Assembly (NCBI GenBank): GCA_028285305.1
Contig: JANQPV010000020.1
Span: forward strand, 62,001 to 126,000
Length of the DNA: 64,000 nucleotides
Direction: 5' to 3'
From: Alphaproteobacteria bacterium
GTDB taxonomy: Bacteria; Pseudomonadota; Alphaproteobacteria; SMXP01
Shown here piece by piece: positions 50,334 to 59,332 of this stretch. A program made the translations under genes and the position numbers. Every line of letters begins with the position of its first letter. The stretch's first letter is position 1. The notes below the pieces were generated by a model. It was not told where the DNA came from, did no database searches, and saw only the letters and a list, made by a program, of their open reading frames with translations.

Positions 50334-51488
50334 TCACCCCGTCTCCAGCCCGAGCCACAAATGATGATACCCCCGCAACATTGAGGAGTGGGTCGGCTCG
50401 TTGTCGGCGCCTCGAGGGTGATGGATGCTCTTGTAGCGCTGGAGCATGCCGCGGATGGCTGAACGCGCCTCCATCCGTCCCAAGAGTGCGCCCATGCAAA
50501 AGTGGATGCCGTGGCCGAAGGTCAGATGATCGTTCCGCTCCCGGTCCAATCTGAATTCATGGGCGTTTTCGAACTGGCGTGGGTCGCGATTTGCGGCGCC
50601 CATGATCACATAGACCAACTCGCCCGCCTTAACGGGTTGTCCGTGAAACTCGGTGTCTTCCATGGCTTTGCGCGCGACCCAGTGAACGGGGCATTGGTGG
50701 CGCAGGGTTTCCTCGACGGCGGCGTCCACCTTGGACGGATCTGCGCGCAACTCGCTCCACAAATCCAGATTGTTGGCGGCGTAATAGAAGAAATTGCTGA
50801 TCAAGTTGGTCGTGGTTTCGTTGCCCGCAATGAGGAGGAGCATGCAAAAGCCGACAATGTCCTCATCCGTCATTGCCTCTCCGTCGACGGAGGCGTGGAC
50901 GAGCTTGCTGATCAGATCATCATCGTCTCCGGCCCGGCGCTCCGGGAGCAAAGCCTGAAAATATTCCGCCATCGCCATAATCTCCGGCATGCGTTGTTCT
51001 TCGGTTTGACCGGAGGCGGTGTTGGTGAGCGCATCGGACCAGCGCTTGAAGTCATCTTTGCGCTCAAAGGGAATGCCCATCAATTTGGCGATGAGGGCGA
51101 CCGGCAACGGGATGGTCAGCGCCTGACAGATGTCGACAGTCTCTTGGCCCTCAAAGTCGTCCAGCATGCCTTCGACCAGGTCGTCGATTTCTTCCGCCAA
51201 AGCGTTCAAATAGCGGCTGGTGAAGACCTTGTTGATGATCGAGCGCAGCTGCGTATGGCGGGGCGGGTCGTCCGTTAGCAGAGGAAGAGCGATGACGTTT
51301 TCATCGCGCTCGCCCATGCCCGAAGAGGAGAACACTTTCGGATTCTTGAGCACACCGATGACGTCTTCATAGCGGCTCAGTACCCAGCCGTTTGAGTCGT
51401 CTGCCCACCAGATGGGCTGCTCCTCCCGCCATTTTTCGTAGCTGGGATAAGGATCGGGAAGAATTTCCGAAACGAAATTTTGCGTCAT
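50334..51488 (-). CDS. cytochrome P450
   Basis: Soluble 384-residue bacterial P450 monooxygenase. I-helix oxygen motif AGNETTTN at 221-228, ExxR as EETLR (259-263) and the haem-binding loop FGHGIHFCMGALLGRMEAR with Cys331 are all intact. HTQLRSIINKVFTSRYL near 78-94 is the C-helix region. This resembles class I P450s that take electrons from a ferredoxin; no ferredoxin or reductase gene is seen in the window, so the partners must be elsewhere. Likely hydroxylates a hydrophobic substrate (steroid, terpene, alkane or aromatic). It is alone, ending 12 bases from the repeat element. Confidence 0.94.
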   Translation of the reverse strand: MTQNFVSEILPDPYPSYEKWREEQPIWWADDSNGWVLSRYEDVIGVLKNPKVFSSSGMGERDENVIALPLLTDDPPRHTQLRSIINKVFTSRYLNALAEEIDDLVEGMLDDFEGQETVDICQALTIPLPVALIAKLMGIPFERKDDFKRWSDALTNTASGQTEEQRMPEIMAMAEYFQALLPERRAGDDDDLISKLVHASVDGEAMTDEDIVGFCMLLLIAGNETTTNLISNFFYYAANNLDLWSELRADPSKVDAAVEETLRHQCPVHWVARKAMEDTEFHGQPVKAGELVYVIMGAANRDPRQFENAHEFRLDRERNDHLTFGHGIHFCMGALLGRMEARSAIRGMLQRYKSIHHPRGADNEPTHSSMLRGYHHLWLGLETG

Positions 51489-51636
51489 GGTTTCCTCGCC
51501 TTCTCGGGGTTTCGGCGAAATCTATATCATGTTCTAGTATTGGTCAACGGGTGTTGGAGGGGTGTCCATGCGATTATTTCGACGGAACTGATCTTCTCGG
51601 CCGTTCTCTTCTCATCAAGAGCAATGGGATGAGATC

Positions 51637-52230
51637 ATGCGCCGCTTCACTCTAGTATTGGCCCTTACCATCAGCGCCGGCCTTCTTGCCGGATGTTCGT
51701 CGCCTCGCGACAAGGCCGCCAAAAATCGCCCGCCTATGCCGGAAGGGGCGCAAGTTCTTAAGCCTGCCGCTTTCGTCTTTATGGGCTTTGACACAAACGG
51801 GGATTACGCCATCAGCCGGGAAGAGTTCAACACTGGCATCCGTCACACCTTCATGATTGTAGATTCGGACGGGTCGGGCATGATCGAGTTGATGGAGTAT
51901 CAAAACTGGTCCGACGTGGCGCTCGGCTCACGCTACGCCAGCCCCACGTGGGAGCGCGTGAACCGCAACGGTTCCGGCGGGATCGATGAAATCGAGTTCA
52001 TTTCTGAGTTTACGCAAATCGCAACCGAGTATGGTTTGTCGACCGGGGATGGTCTTCTGCTCGCAGAATTGACCGGCGATATGCAGGAATTGATGGCAAG
52101 CATGCGCGCGAACATGCGGTCAAGCGGCGGCCGGATGCCCGGCGGGCGCGGCATGCCTGGCGGTGGGCGCGGCGGCGGCGGCGGAATGCCTGGCGGGCAG
52201 TTCCCGCTGGATGTAGCGCAGGCGGAGTAA
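51637..52230 (+). CDS. EF-hand lipoprotein
   Basis: 197-residue exported lipoprotein: hydrophobic signal and LLAGC with the lipidated Cys20. Three calcium-binding EF-hand loops follow: DTNGDYAISREEF (about 52-64), DSDGSGMIELMEY (about 75-87) and NRNGSGGIDEIEF (about 109-121); the first two have all acidic positions. The C-terminal about 40 residues are Gly/Met/Arg-rich (GGRMPGGRGMPGGGRGGGGG and so on), probably disordered. Calcium binding in the periplasm is likely; function unknown. ATG is preceded by GATGAGAT, a weak site. Confidence 0.85.
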   Translation: MRRFTLVLALTISAGLLAGCSSPRDKAAKNRPPMPEGAQVLKPAAFVFMGFDTNGDYAISREEFNTGIRHTFMIVDSDGSGMIELMEYQNWSDVALGSRYASPTWERVNRNGSGGIDEIEFISEFTQIATEYGLSTGDGLLLAELTGDMQELMASMRANMRSSGGRMPGGRGMPGGGRGGGGGMPGGQFPLDVAQAE

Positions 52231-52236
52231 GATCTC

Positions 52237-53307
52237 CTACTCCTTCTGACTATCAAAACTGTCCGGGTCGATGCCGGCGGCTTTCATGCGTTTCCGCCAG
52301 CGGTCGTGGGCGAGGACTTGCATGTCTTCCACCGTGTCGAGCTCGTCCGTGATCTGAAGGCCGATGAGGGTTTCCATGACGTCTTCGAGGGTGACAAGAC
52401 CCACCATTGAGCCGTATTCATCGACAACCAAAGCGATATGGCTTCTTTCCTGCATCAGGCGATCGAAACAGGCGGAAGCGGACAATACGTCGGGCAACAC
52501 AAGAAATTCCCTCTCAAAGTCGGTCATCGGGCGGTCGAACTCGTCCTTGCCCTGGGCCACCAGAAGATCGGACTTGAGGACATAGGTCATCACGTCATCG
52601 CCTCCGTCTTTGTACAGAGGGATACGTGAGAAGGGATTCTTTTCGTGCTTAGAAAAGAATTCCTTGACCGCCATGGTTCCGGGCACGGAAAAGACGACAG
52701 TGCGCGGGGTCATAATATCCCGCACCGAAAGCTGATCGAGGCGCATCAGGTTTTGAACGATCTTGAGCTCCTTCTTCTCCAGCAGACCTTCGGTTGCACC
52801 GATCTCGGCCATGGCTTCCATCTCTTCCCGGCTAAACGTGTATGCGCTGGCACCGGAGCGGGAGATGAGGCGGGTGATTCGCTCAGACATCCACACAAAC
52901 GGCAGCAGCAATTTCGTCAGCCCATCTATCAAGTGACCGAACGTGGGGGCCAGTTGCTGCCAATAGGCGGCGCCGATAGTCTTTGGAATGATTTCCGAGA
53001 AGACGAGAATGAGGAGCGTAAGGACACCAGAAACGACCCCCAGATACTGGCTGCCGAATACGAAGGAGGCTTGCGCCCCGACCCCGGCGGCCCCCACGGT
53101 GTGGGCGATTGTGTTGGCGGTGAGGATGGCAGCCAACGGCCGGTCGAGATTTCCGCGTAGCTTGGCTAAGACTTTGGCGCCCGCGTTACCTTTTGACTCC
53201 AGCGTTGCAATGTAGGAGGGCCGAACCGAGAGCAGTACGGCTTCGGCGATGGAGCAGAAGAACGATACGCCGATCGCGAGCACCAAATAAAAAATCAAAA
53301 GGCTCAT
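52237..53307 (-). CDS. CNNM/hemolysin C family transporter-like protein (DUF21 + CBS)
   Basis: 356-residue inner-membrane protein. Residues 1 to about 190 form the DUF21/CNNM domain with four helices (LIFYLVLAIGVSFFCSIAEAVLLSV at the start, then VFSEIIPKTIGAAYW, the conserved SEIxPK block). Two CBS domains follow (about 195-250 and 260-315): IMTPRTVVFSVPG and VVDEYGSMVGLVTLEDVMETLIG. The C-terminal CorC/HlyC domain is missing or very short. Members transport Mg2+, usually as exporters. No link to the catabolic genes is obvious. Confidence 0.93.
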   Translation of the reverse strand: MSLLIFYLVLAIGVSFFCSIAEAVLLSVRPSYIATLESKGNAGAKVLAKLRGNLDRPLAAILTANTIAHTVGAAGVGAQASFVFGSQYLGVVSGVLTLLILVFSEIIPKTIGAAYWQQLAPTFGHLIDGLTKLLLPFVWMSERITRLISRSGASAYTFSREEMEAMAEIGATEGLLEKKELKIVQNLMRLDQLSVRDIMTPRTVVFSVPGTMAVKEFFSKHEKNPFSRIPLYKDGGDDVMTYVLKSDLLVAQGKDEFDRPMTDFEREFLVLPDVLSASACFDRLMQERSHIALVVDEYGSMVGLVTLEDVMETLIGLQITDELDTVEDMQVLAHDRWRKRMKAAGIDPDSFDSQKE

Positions 53308-53463
53308 ATGCCTGACCTATCTCCCCAGGGCCGCCTGATTGGTGTCTTGCCCGTCGAATCGCACTATAGCGGACTTCCTTACTTTTTCCTTCATCAACCG
53401 GAGTTTGACGTGGCCGTCATTCCGCGCTCTAAAGACGCAAAATGGGAAAGGCAAGTACATTGA
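53308..53463 (+). CDS. small ORF between CNNM and nitroreductase genes (uncertain)
   Basis: A 51-codon frame from ATG 53308, sharing CATATG with the divergent CNNM start, to TGA 53463 inside the nitroreductase gene. Its composition looks protein-like (MPDLSPQGRLIGVLPV, PYFFLHQPEFDVAVIP) but no ribosome binding site precedes it and no family is recognised. It may be the decayed end of something larger or chance. Confidence 0.22.
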   Translation: MPDLSPQGRLIGVLPVESHYSGLPYFFLHQPEFDVAVIPRSKDAKWERQVH

Positions 53464-54137
53464 ATTATGACGACGTGGTCTTGGGGCGCCGCAGCATCAG
53501 GGGCTATAAACGCGAACCCGTTCCTCAATCTCTTCTTAAAGAAGTCATTCAAATGGCTATGCGTGCGCCATCCTCGCTTAACACACAGCCATGGAACTTT
53601 TATGTGGTCTCCGGCGAGCCACTGGACCGGATTCGTGCCGGAAACACGGAGCGCAATTTGGCGGGGGTTCCGGATTCGCGGGAGTTTCGCAGTCATGGGG
53701 CGTATGAGGGGGTGCACCGGGAGCGACAGATCGAAATCGCCAAACAGCTCTTCAAAGAGATGGGCATAGAGCGACACGATAAAGAGGCGCGGCAGGATTG
53801 GGTTCTGCGTGGCTTCCGGCAGTTCGATGCGCCGGTATCTATTGTCGTGACCTATGACCGCTCGATCCATGGCGGTGATATTGCCCCCTTTGATTGCGGG
53901 GCGGTAACCAATGCCCTTGTTAATGCGGCTTGGTCCCGGGGGCTCGGTTGTGTCATCAACAGCCAGGGCATCATGCAGTCCCCCGTCGTGCGCGAGCATG
54001 CGAAGATCCCAGACGATCAAGTAATCATGATTTGTGTGGCGATGGGATTTCCAGACGATAGCTTTCCGGCAAACGTTGTTGTGTCAAAACGCAAATCCGT
54101 GGACGAAGCAGTAACGTTCGTGGGGTTTGAAGAGTAG
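53442..54137 (+). CDS. nitroreductase family FMN protein
   Basis: 231-residue FMN-dependent oxidoreductase. GRRSIRGYKREPVPQSLL near 17-34 is the family start; APSSLNTQPWNFYVVSG (about 47-63) binds FMN; DCGAVTNALVNAAWSRGLG and GFPDDSFPANVV lie in the second half. Such proteins reduce nitroaromatics, quinones or enones, or act as dehalogenases. ATG 53442 lacks a good ribosome binding site; TTG 53460 with GGAAAGG 9 bases upstream is an alternative that would start at NYDDVVLG. It is monocistronic and converges with the paraoxonase gene (six bases). Confidence 0.92.
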   Translation: MGKASTLNYDDVVLGRRSIRGYKREPVPQSLLKEVIQMAMRAPSSLNTQPWNFYVVSGEPLDRIRAGNTERNLAGVPDSREFRSHGAYEGVHRERQIEIAKQLFKEMGIERHDKEARQDWVLRGFRQFDAPVSIVVTYDRSIHGGDIAPFDCGAVTNALVNAAWSRGLGCVINSQGIMQSPVVREHAKIPDDQVIMICVAMGFPDDSFPANVVVSKRKSVDEAVTFVGFEE

Positions 54138-54143
54138 CCCGCC

Positions 54144-55190
54144 TCATTCGCCAAGCGGGCAAACCATCACGTGACCGTCGAAAACGGAACCGACGACCAA
54201 CTTACCGTCATGAACCGCGCCGACGCTAGACGCGTTGATCTCCCCGTTGAGAGCAATGAACACGTCCTCCGGCTCCGGATCATTCGGGTCGATGCGCACA
54301 ACATGGGATGGCGCCGGGATAGAGGGATCGCCCTGATGTGCGAGAAGCTTGAACAGTTCTGGGTGACCGCCCACCCAAACCGTGCCATCTGCGTCCACAT
54401 CGATGTTATCGGTCATGGTGTTCAGCTTCCAGCGGCCCTTGCGTGTTAGCTCACCGCTTTCTACGTCGCGATCGAAAAGGGTAACCCGGCGCTTCATCGA
54501 TTCCGCTACGAACAATGTTCTTCCGTCCGGTGCTTGATTGATCCCATTCGCAAAAATAAGTCCCTTCTTGGCAAATCGTCCGCTTGTGCCATCGAAATAA
54601 GCAATGCTTGTTGCGGGAAGCGCTAGCGGGTTTTCTAATGGCGCCAGAATGCCACTCGTGTAGCCCTTGCTGTTTGTCGCGTAGAATTGGTTTGGACCGA
54701 CCGCCAAGACATCGTTGGCGGTGTACATCTCTTCAAAGGAAATGCTTTCAACCTGGGTGAGTGAACCACCTTCTCCAACTTCAAAGATATCAACCGCGTC
54801 GACCTCTCCGGTAGGATGATTAATCACGAAGAGGCGCGTGCTCCCTTCACCATGCCACAAGCTCACGCCATGGGGATTGTAATCGCGGTCATCGGTCGGC
54901 CAGACTTTTGTGACCTCCGACTGCGATGCCAAGTCAAAAACATAGACGCCGTCACCGGGATTGTCTGTCAGTTCCCGGCGGCGATCCGTTGCCGAAACGA
55001 AGACGTGACCTGTTTGATGGTCAATCACCAAGTCCTCTGTTCCCGGACTTATAGAAACCGGTGTGCACTCTTCTACTAGATGGGGCTCGAGGCTCTGGAA
55101 AGCACCGGAAACGGGCACTAGAGTAGAGCCCAATCTCCACAAGACACCCAACACAACAATGCCAACAGCGACAAGGACCAATCGGACCAT
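54144..55190 (-). CDS. paraoxonase/arylesterase (PON) family protein
   Basis: 348-residue six-bladed beta-propeller lactonase/arylesterase similar to mammalian paraoxonases. With ATG 55190 (behind GGGGGTGAG), residues line up with PON1: Glu52 and Asp53 in GTEDL, His107 in NPHGVS, Asn159 and Asp160 in ANDVLAVG, Asn215 in FANGIN, Asp261 and Asn262 in TDNIDVD, the known calcium ligands and catalytic His. Cys42 and Cys344 match the PON1 disulfide. An N-terminal hydrophobic anchor (about 3-18) places it outside the membrane, as with PON1. It could hydrolyse lactones, including acyl-homoserine lactones. It lies 48 bases downstream of the phosphotransferase. Confidence 0.9.
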   Translation of the reverse strand: MVRLVLVAVGIVVLGVLWRLGSTLVPVSGAFQSLEPHLVEECTPVSISPGTEDLVIDHQTGHVFVSATDRRRELTDNPGDGVYVFDLASQSEVTKVWPTDDRDYNPHGVSLWHGEGSTRLFVINHPTGEVDAVDIFEVGEGGSLTQVESISFEEMYTANDVLAVGPNQFYATNSKGYTSGILAPLENPLALPATSIAYFDGTSGRFAKKGLIFANGINQAPDGRTLFVAESMKRRVTLFDRDVESGELTRKGRWKLNTMTDNIDVDADGTVWVGGHPELFKLLAHQGDPSIPAPSHVVRIDPNDPEPEDVFIALNGEINASSVGAVHDGKLVVGSVFDGHVMVCPLGE

Positions 55191-55238
55191 CGATCTCACC
55201 CCCACAATACTTTTGGGCTTAGGGTGGCGACGGTGCGA

Positions 55239-56288
55239 CTACCCTGCCCTGTTCACGGCCTGTTCGGCCAAATCTAAAGAGCGGCCAATTCTTTCGAACA
55301 TCTCGTCCATGTCAATGCCTTCGGTGCTCTTTTTCCCGGCGCGATATCGGGCGTAGACGCCGTGAATAATGGCCGCGCCCTTCCAGCGGTTAAAGCCGAT
55401 GTAGTAGTTCAGTCTGCTGAGATCGCGGCCGGTTTTTGCTGCATAGCGGGCCGCCAATTCGGCGCGGGCAGGAAAGCCCGGCACGCTCGTCGCCGCGTCG
55501 GGCTTTGGGTCGATCCCTTCCGCCGGATCGGGGAACTGAATGACGGCGTAAGCAAGATCCGCCATCGGATCTCCAAGAGTAGAAATCTCCCAATCGACCA
55601 CAGCGGCAACTGAATGGTCCGGACCGATGAGTACATTGTGCAAGCCATAATCTCCGTGCACAATGCGAATAGGGCCTTGATCTGGGAGATGATCGAGAAA
55701 GTACTGCTGAAGTTCATGGGCGCGGGGATCGTCGAACTGTGCGTCGTCGACCGAGGCCGTCCAGGAACGGTACCAAGTCTTGAGCTGACGGGCGACATAA
55801 CTGTCGCGTTTGCCTAAATCGCCCAGGCCCACTTCGTCCGGATCAACGCTGTGGAGATCAGCGAGGACGTCGATAAACGAAAATGCGGTATTGCGGCGTT
55901 CGGCCTCTGGAATGAGGGCATTTGTATCATCAGCCGTGTACAGAGGCTTGCCGTTCACCCAGCCCATGACATAAAACCAGGCACCCGTGATGTCTGGGCT
56001 TTCGCAAAATCCGTAGGCGGCTGGGACCGGAACGGGGGTTTGGCCGAGGGCCGATATTAGCGCCCATTCGCGGCTCATATCATGGGCTTTGGGAAGAAGT
56101 TGGCCCTCCGGAGGGCGGCGGATAACCGCATCCTTGCCGTTCATATCTTTCAGGCGATACGTCAAATTCGAATGGCCGCCTTCGAGCCGGGTCCATTCGA
56201 ACGGGGGCTTCAGGTCAGGGACATTTTCCGCGATCCAAGCTTCGACAGCACTGACTTTGTATCCGGGTAGATCCGACTGCATATTCAA
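55239..56288 (-). CDS. phosphotransferase family protein (APH/ACAD10-11 N-terminal type)
   Basis: 349-residue kinase-fold protein of the APH family that accompanies acyl-CoA dehydrogenases in bacteria and is fused to them in human ACAD10/11. Blocks: LEGGHSNLTYRL (glycine-rich loop, about 34-45), DAVIRRPPEGQLLPKAHDMSREW with the Lys/Arg region, IVHGDYGLHNVLIG (catalytic HGD-x2-x2-N, about 198-211) and AVVDWEISTLGDPMADLAY (the DxE metal site). ACAD11-type enzymes phosphorylate 4-hydroxyacyl-CoAs, which would suit this gene region. GGCATTG... no strong ribosome binding site seen upstream. Confidence 0.92.
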   Translation of the reverse strand: MNMQSDLPGYKVSAVEAWIAENVPDLKPPFEWTRLEGGHSNLTYRLKDMNGKDAVIRRPPEGQLLPKAHDMSREWALISALGQTPVPVPAAYGFCESPDITGAWFYVMGWVNGKPLYTADDTNALIPEAERRNTAFSFIDVLADLHSVDPDEVGLGDLGKRDSYVARQLKTWYRSWTASVDDAQFDDPRAHELQQYFLDHLPDQGPIRIVHGDYGLHNVLIGPDHSVAAVVDWEISTLGDPMADLAYAVIQFPDPAEGIDPKPDAATSVPGFPARAELAARYAAKTGRDLSRLNYYIGFNRWKGAAIIHGVYARYRAGKKSTEGIDMDEMFERIGRSLDLAEQAVNRAG

Positions 56289-56320
56289 TGTCCTAATTTA
56301 GCAAATGCAATTGTGGTTGC

Positions 56321-56635
56321 TTACGGATCAAATGTTTCCGCCAATTCGACTGAGCCGCCAGATGTTAATACGGGACAGCCTTTCGCCATTTCGATAGCAT
56401 CCTCGACAGTGTCGGCTTCGAAAACCCCGTATCCGGAAACCGGGTTTGGGCCTCCGTCGCTTGTTACGCCACCGTCACTGTGCACCGTGGTGGACGGGCC
56501 CACGGGATTGCCGCCATCGACAACTTTGCTGCCCATTTGACCATACCAGGCGCCCCAGGCCTCCATCGCCTTTTGTTGGTCTTCCGGCGTGTCGGGCATG
56601 CCGCCCCCATGGTAGACGAATAGATATTTCGGCAT
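56321..56635 (-). CDS. YciI-like (YCII-related) protein
   Basis: 104-residue single-domain alpha/beta barrel of the YCII-related superfamily (also called DGPF/PhnB-like). MPKYLFVYHGGG starts strand 1; QQKAMEAWGAWYGQMGSKVVDGGNP is the typical helix-turn with His/Asp-like centre, and VEDAIEMAKGCPVLTSGGSVEL the second repeat. GAGGAGGAGCAC lies before the ATG. Such proteins are small dioxygenase- or lyase-like enzymes, or partners of sigma factors; none has a clear role here. Confidence 0.9.
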   Translation of the reverse strand: MPKYLFVYHGGGMPDTPEDQQKAMEAWGAWYGQMGSKVVDGGNPVGPSTTVHSDGGVTSDGGPNPVSGYGVFEADTVEDAIEMAKGCPVLTSGGSVELAETFDP

Positions 56636-56715
56636 GTGCTCCTCCTCTGCCCTTGGGCTTGTATATGAGCAGAGATGCGGACGGGTGGCAAGTTTAGCCC
56701 GATGTGGGACGTACG

Positions 56716-57966
56716 CTACTCGGCAGGTAACTTAACAGGCGGTTCGTGTTCTTGACGCGACGCGGCCGGCAACAGAAGCAACAATGGAGCGATGAGCACC
56801 ATTAAGAGCGCTGCTCCCTGGAAATAGGGGGCGTACGTCCCAAGCATATCTCTCGACCAACCTGCGGCCACTGCGCCGGTGGCCGAAAAGGATTGAATGG
56901 GTGCGGCCATGCCCATCGCGCGGCCCATGGCTCCGGTTCCAAATGTCGTGGCGTACAGTGTCCCTTGCAAAGGAAGATAGGCGCCCGCGGCAAGTCCCAA
57001 GACCGCAAATGCGGAGAGCGCGGTCAGGTATGTCGAGGACAGGCTCAGCGCCACGACGCCAGCTGCCAAAAGAAGGGACGCGGCGATGAAGAGGAATCTG
57101 TTGTCTAATCGGTCCGCGAGCGTGCCCACGACCAGTTTGCCAATGATCATGCAGAATGCGAGTGTCGACATGAAAGTGGCGCTGCGCTCAACAGAAATGT
57201 CGAGGTCAATGGCAAAGGGCCGGACATTATGCTGCACGCTTGTAAAGACAAACCACGTGATGAGATAGACGGCCGCAAGAATCCAAAACTCGGGACGCAC
57301 TGCAAACGAGCGGAAACCGGCGTGGGATCCGACCGCGTTTTCTGCGCCGTTCGAATGTCCATGTTCATTGGACAAAATGATCCAAGTGAGCGGTCCCAGA
57401 ACCAGCACACTCGATAGGGCGAGGACGGCAAATGCCGTGCGCCAATCGAATGCACTCAACAAAAGAGCGATGATAAAGGGAAATATGATCCCGCCCAGTG
57501 AGGTGCCTAGCGTGACAATGCCGAGTGCCATGCCTCGGCGCCGGTTAAAGTTCCGTGAGACGAGCGTCATGGCGACGAGAGGTCCGCACATGGACGCGGA
57601 AGCAGGCAGAACAAGCGCATAGACTGCCCAAATGACCCAAAGGTTCGGAGCGATGGACACCAAAAACATTCCGCCGACGAAGCAAGCCAGACCGAACGAG
57701 ACCACAAGCTTTGCAGGAAACAGATCAATCCAGCGTCCGGCGAAAAGAGAAATCACTCCTGCCGCATAGCCGAGCAAAGTGATGGCCATCAGGACGCCGC
57801 CTCGGGACGCACCAAACTCCTCCATCCACGGCTCGATCCAGAATGTGAAACTGTAGAAGCCAATTCCAATGACGAAAGCTTGAACTGCAATCATTAGCCC
57901 AAGCACTTGCCATTTGTGCTCGGGTAGCCAGTTGGGTATTGGTCGCGATATGTCGCTTGTACTCAT
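56716..57966 (-). CDS. MFS transporter
   Basis: 416-residue twelve-helix major facilitator, monocarboxylate-like: GIGFYSFTFWIEPWMEEFGASRG at helix 1 (shown by GIGFYSFTFW and GASRG), LFAGRWIDLFPAKLVVSFG as motif A region, RGMALGIVTLGTSLGGIIFP at helix 5. It overlaps the small membrane protein upstream by four bases and, through it, the haloalkane-dehalogenase-like gene, so it probably carries that enzyme's substrate or the carboxylate formed later. The C-terminus is short and charged. Confidence 0.9.
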   Translation of the reverse strand: MSTSDISRPIPNWLPEHKWQVLGLMIAVQAFVIGIGFYSFTFWIEPWMEEFGASRGGVLMAITLLGYAAGVISLFAGRWIDLFPAKLVVSFGLACFVGGMFLVSIAPNLWVIWAVYALVLPASASMCGPLVAMTLVSRNFNRRRGMALGIVTLGTSLGGIIFPFIIALLLSAFDWRTAFAVLALSSVLVLGPLTWIILSNEHGHSNGAENAVGSHAGFRSFAVRPEFWILAAVYLITWFVFTSVQHNVRPFAIDLDISVERSATFMSTLAFCMIIGKLVVGTLADRLDNRFLFIAASLLLAAGVVALSLSSTYLTALSAFAVLGLAAGAYLPLQGTLYATTFGTGAMGRAMGMAAPIQSFSATGAVAAGWSRDMLGTYAPYFQGAALLMVLIAPLLLLLPAASRQEHEPPVKLPAE

Positions 57967-58367
57967 GCACGCCCCTCAATCGGGCTCCGCCGATCCAACA
58001 GCGCCCCGAGGAACCCCAGGATGCCTATTGGGCCAAAGGCATATGGCGCAGGCGTCGCCCAGAGAACCGAATTGCCATAGATCGCCAGCGACAGGCCCAG
58101 CCCTGCAAATCCTAGCGCCATCAGGCTGGAAAACACGACGAGAGATCTATTGCCTATGCGGACAGCGGCAAATAGATACGCCAGCCCCATCATCACCATA
58201 ATGATGGTTCCCACATGCCAGGTGAAGTAAGAAAGCCAAACGGCCTCCGGAGCAAGATCGTTGGCCGCCATGAGAGGATCGACAACCAGTTGCCCGCCGC
58301 CGACAACGTGCCCCACCGCCAACGCCAAAGCGGCCAGACCTGCGAGGATGTAGAGGCCTTTACTCAT
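57963..58367 (-). CDS. small integral membrane protein
   Basis: 134-residue protein with four predicted helices (about 5-22, 48-66, 74-92, 106-124) and a conserved look: AVGHVVGGGQLVVDPLMA, then WHVGTIIMVMMGLAYL with a His that could bind a cofactor. Its function is unknown. It overlaps the dehalogenase-like gene (58364/58367) and the MFS gene (57963/57966) by four bases each, so all three are tightly coupled. It could be a transporter partner or a membrane enzyme. Confidence 0.8.
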   Translation of the reverse strand: MSKGLYILAGLAALALAVGHVVGGGQLVVDPLMAANDLAPEAVWLSYFTWHVGTIIMVMMGLAYLFAAVRIGNRSLVVFSSLMALGFAGLGLSLAIYGNSVLWATPAPYAFGPIGILGFLGALLDRRSPIEGRA

Positions 58368-59332
58368 GCAGGCTTCCCCTTTTCGTCGAGAATTAGCTCA
58401 ACGATCTTCTTACCGTGGGTATCTTGAAGAAAATGGCCGGCGTCGTCGAAGCCATCGAACCTGGCGTTCATTCGGCCTGCCCAGGTTCTGCCCCACTCCT
58501 CCGTAAACACATCATCTGTGCATCCCCAGACGAACTGAACGCCTTTGTCCCAATTGAGGAGCGTTTTGTAATGGAGGGTTTGGGCAGCCGCGTTGCCGTT
58601 GTTGTAACTGTCGAGTGGAATGGAGCGAGGAAAGCGGCGAAAACCATTATAGCCCTCGTCGGGCAGTCCCTTATAGGGCGCGGAAAAACCCTCATAGACG
58701 TCCGCCGCCCGGCCGGAAAGGTCCGGCACTCTGCCCTCCAAGAAGGCCGGGAAAACAACCTTTGGCGATTCATATCTTCCGCTCACCACCAGCAGGAGTC
58801 CAAGGTCGGGTTCGGGGCGATGGTACATGCCGCCTTCATGCCAATTCTTATTCCAGTCTTTGATGCCGTCGGAGTATTTAAACTCGGGATGGTGAAGCCA
58901 CGTGTTCATGATGACCAGATGCTCGAACCGCTCGGGCATCATGGCGGCTTGGGCAAGACCTGTGGGGCCTCCCCAATCCTGGCAGATAAGAGTGATATTC
59001 TTGAGGTCCAGATCGACAATCAGTGACGAGAGGATCTCCGTGTGCCGGGCAATTGTGTGCCAATGGATGTCGATCGGCTTGTCGGAACGGCCGAAGCCCA
59101 TATGGTCCGGTGCGATGCAACGGTAGCCCGCTTCGACCAGGCCGGGAATCATATCTCGGTAAAGGTACGACCAAGTGGGCATGCCATGGGTCAGCAGCAC
59201 GACGGGCGCATCTTTAGGACCTTCGTCCACATAATGCATGCGCAGATCCTGCCACTGGTGGTAACTGGGAGCGAAGGGAAAATCCGGCAGATTTTCGAAG
59301 TTTTCTTCCGCAGTACGCACAAACTCGGTCAT
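58364..59332 (-). CDS. haloalkane dehalogenase-like alpha/beta hydrolase
   Basis: 322-residue alpha/beta hydrolase with an Asp nucleophile. HGMPTWSYLYRDMIP (49-63) matches the HGxPTW oxyanion segment, CQDWGGPTG (118-126) gives Asp119 with Trp120, the halide-binding Trp of haloalkane dehalogenases, and DDAGHFLQD puts the His at about 300. In DhlA these are Asp124, Trp125 and His289. The second halide Trp/Asn was not securely located, so related Asp-nucleophile hydrolases (epoxide or fluoroacetate type) remain possible. The frame is open to 59398; ATG 59332 behind GAGAGGAAATC is preferred. First gene of the three-gene operon with a membrane protein and an MFS carrier. Confidence 0.85.
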   Translation of the reverse strand: MTEFVRTAEENFENLPDFPFAPSYHQWQDLRMHYVDEGPKDAPVVLLTHGMPTWSYLYRDMIPGLVEAGYRCIAPDHMGFGRSDKPIDIHWHTIARHTEILSSLIVDLDLKNITLICQDWGGPTGLAQAAMMPERFEHLVIMNTWLHHPEFKYSDGIKDWNKNWHEGGMYHRPEPDLGLLLVVSGRYESPKVVFPAFLEGRVPDLSGRAADVYEGFSAPYKGLPDEGYNGFRRFPRSIPLDSYNNGNAAAQTLHYKTLLNWDKGVQFVWGCTDDVFTEEWGRTWAGRMNARFDGFDDAGHFLQDTHGKKIVELILDEKGKPA

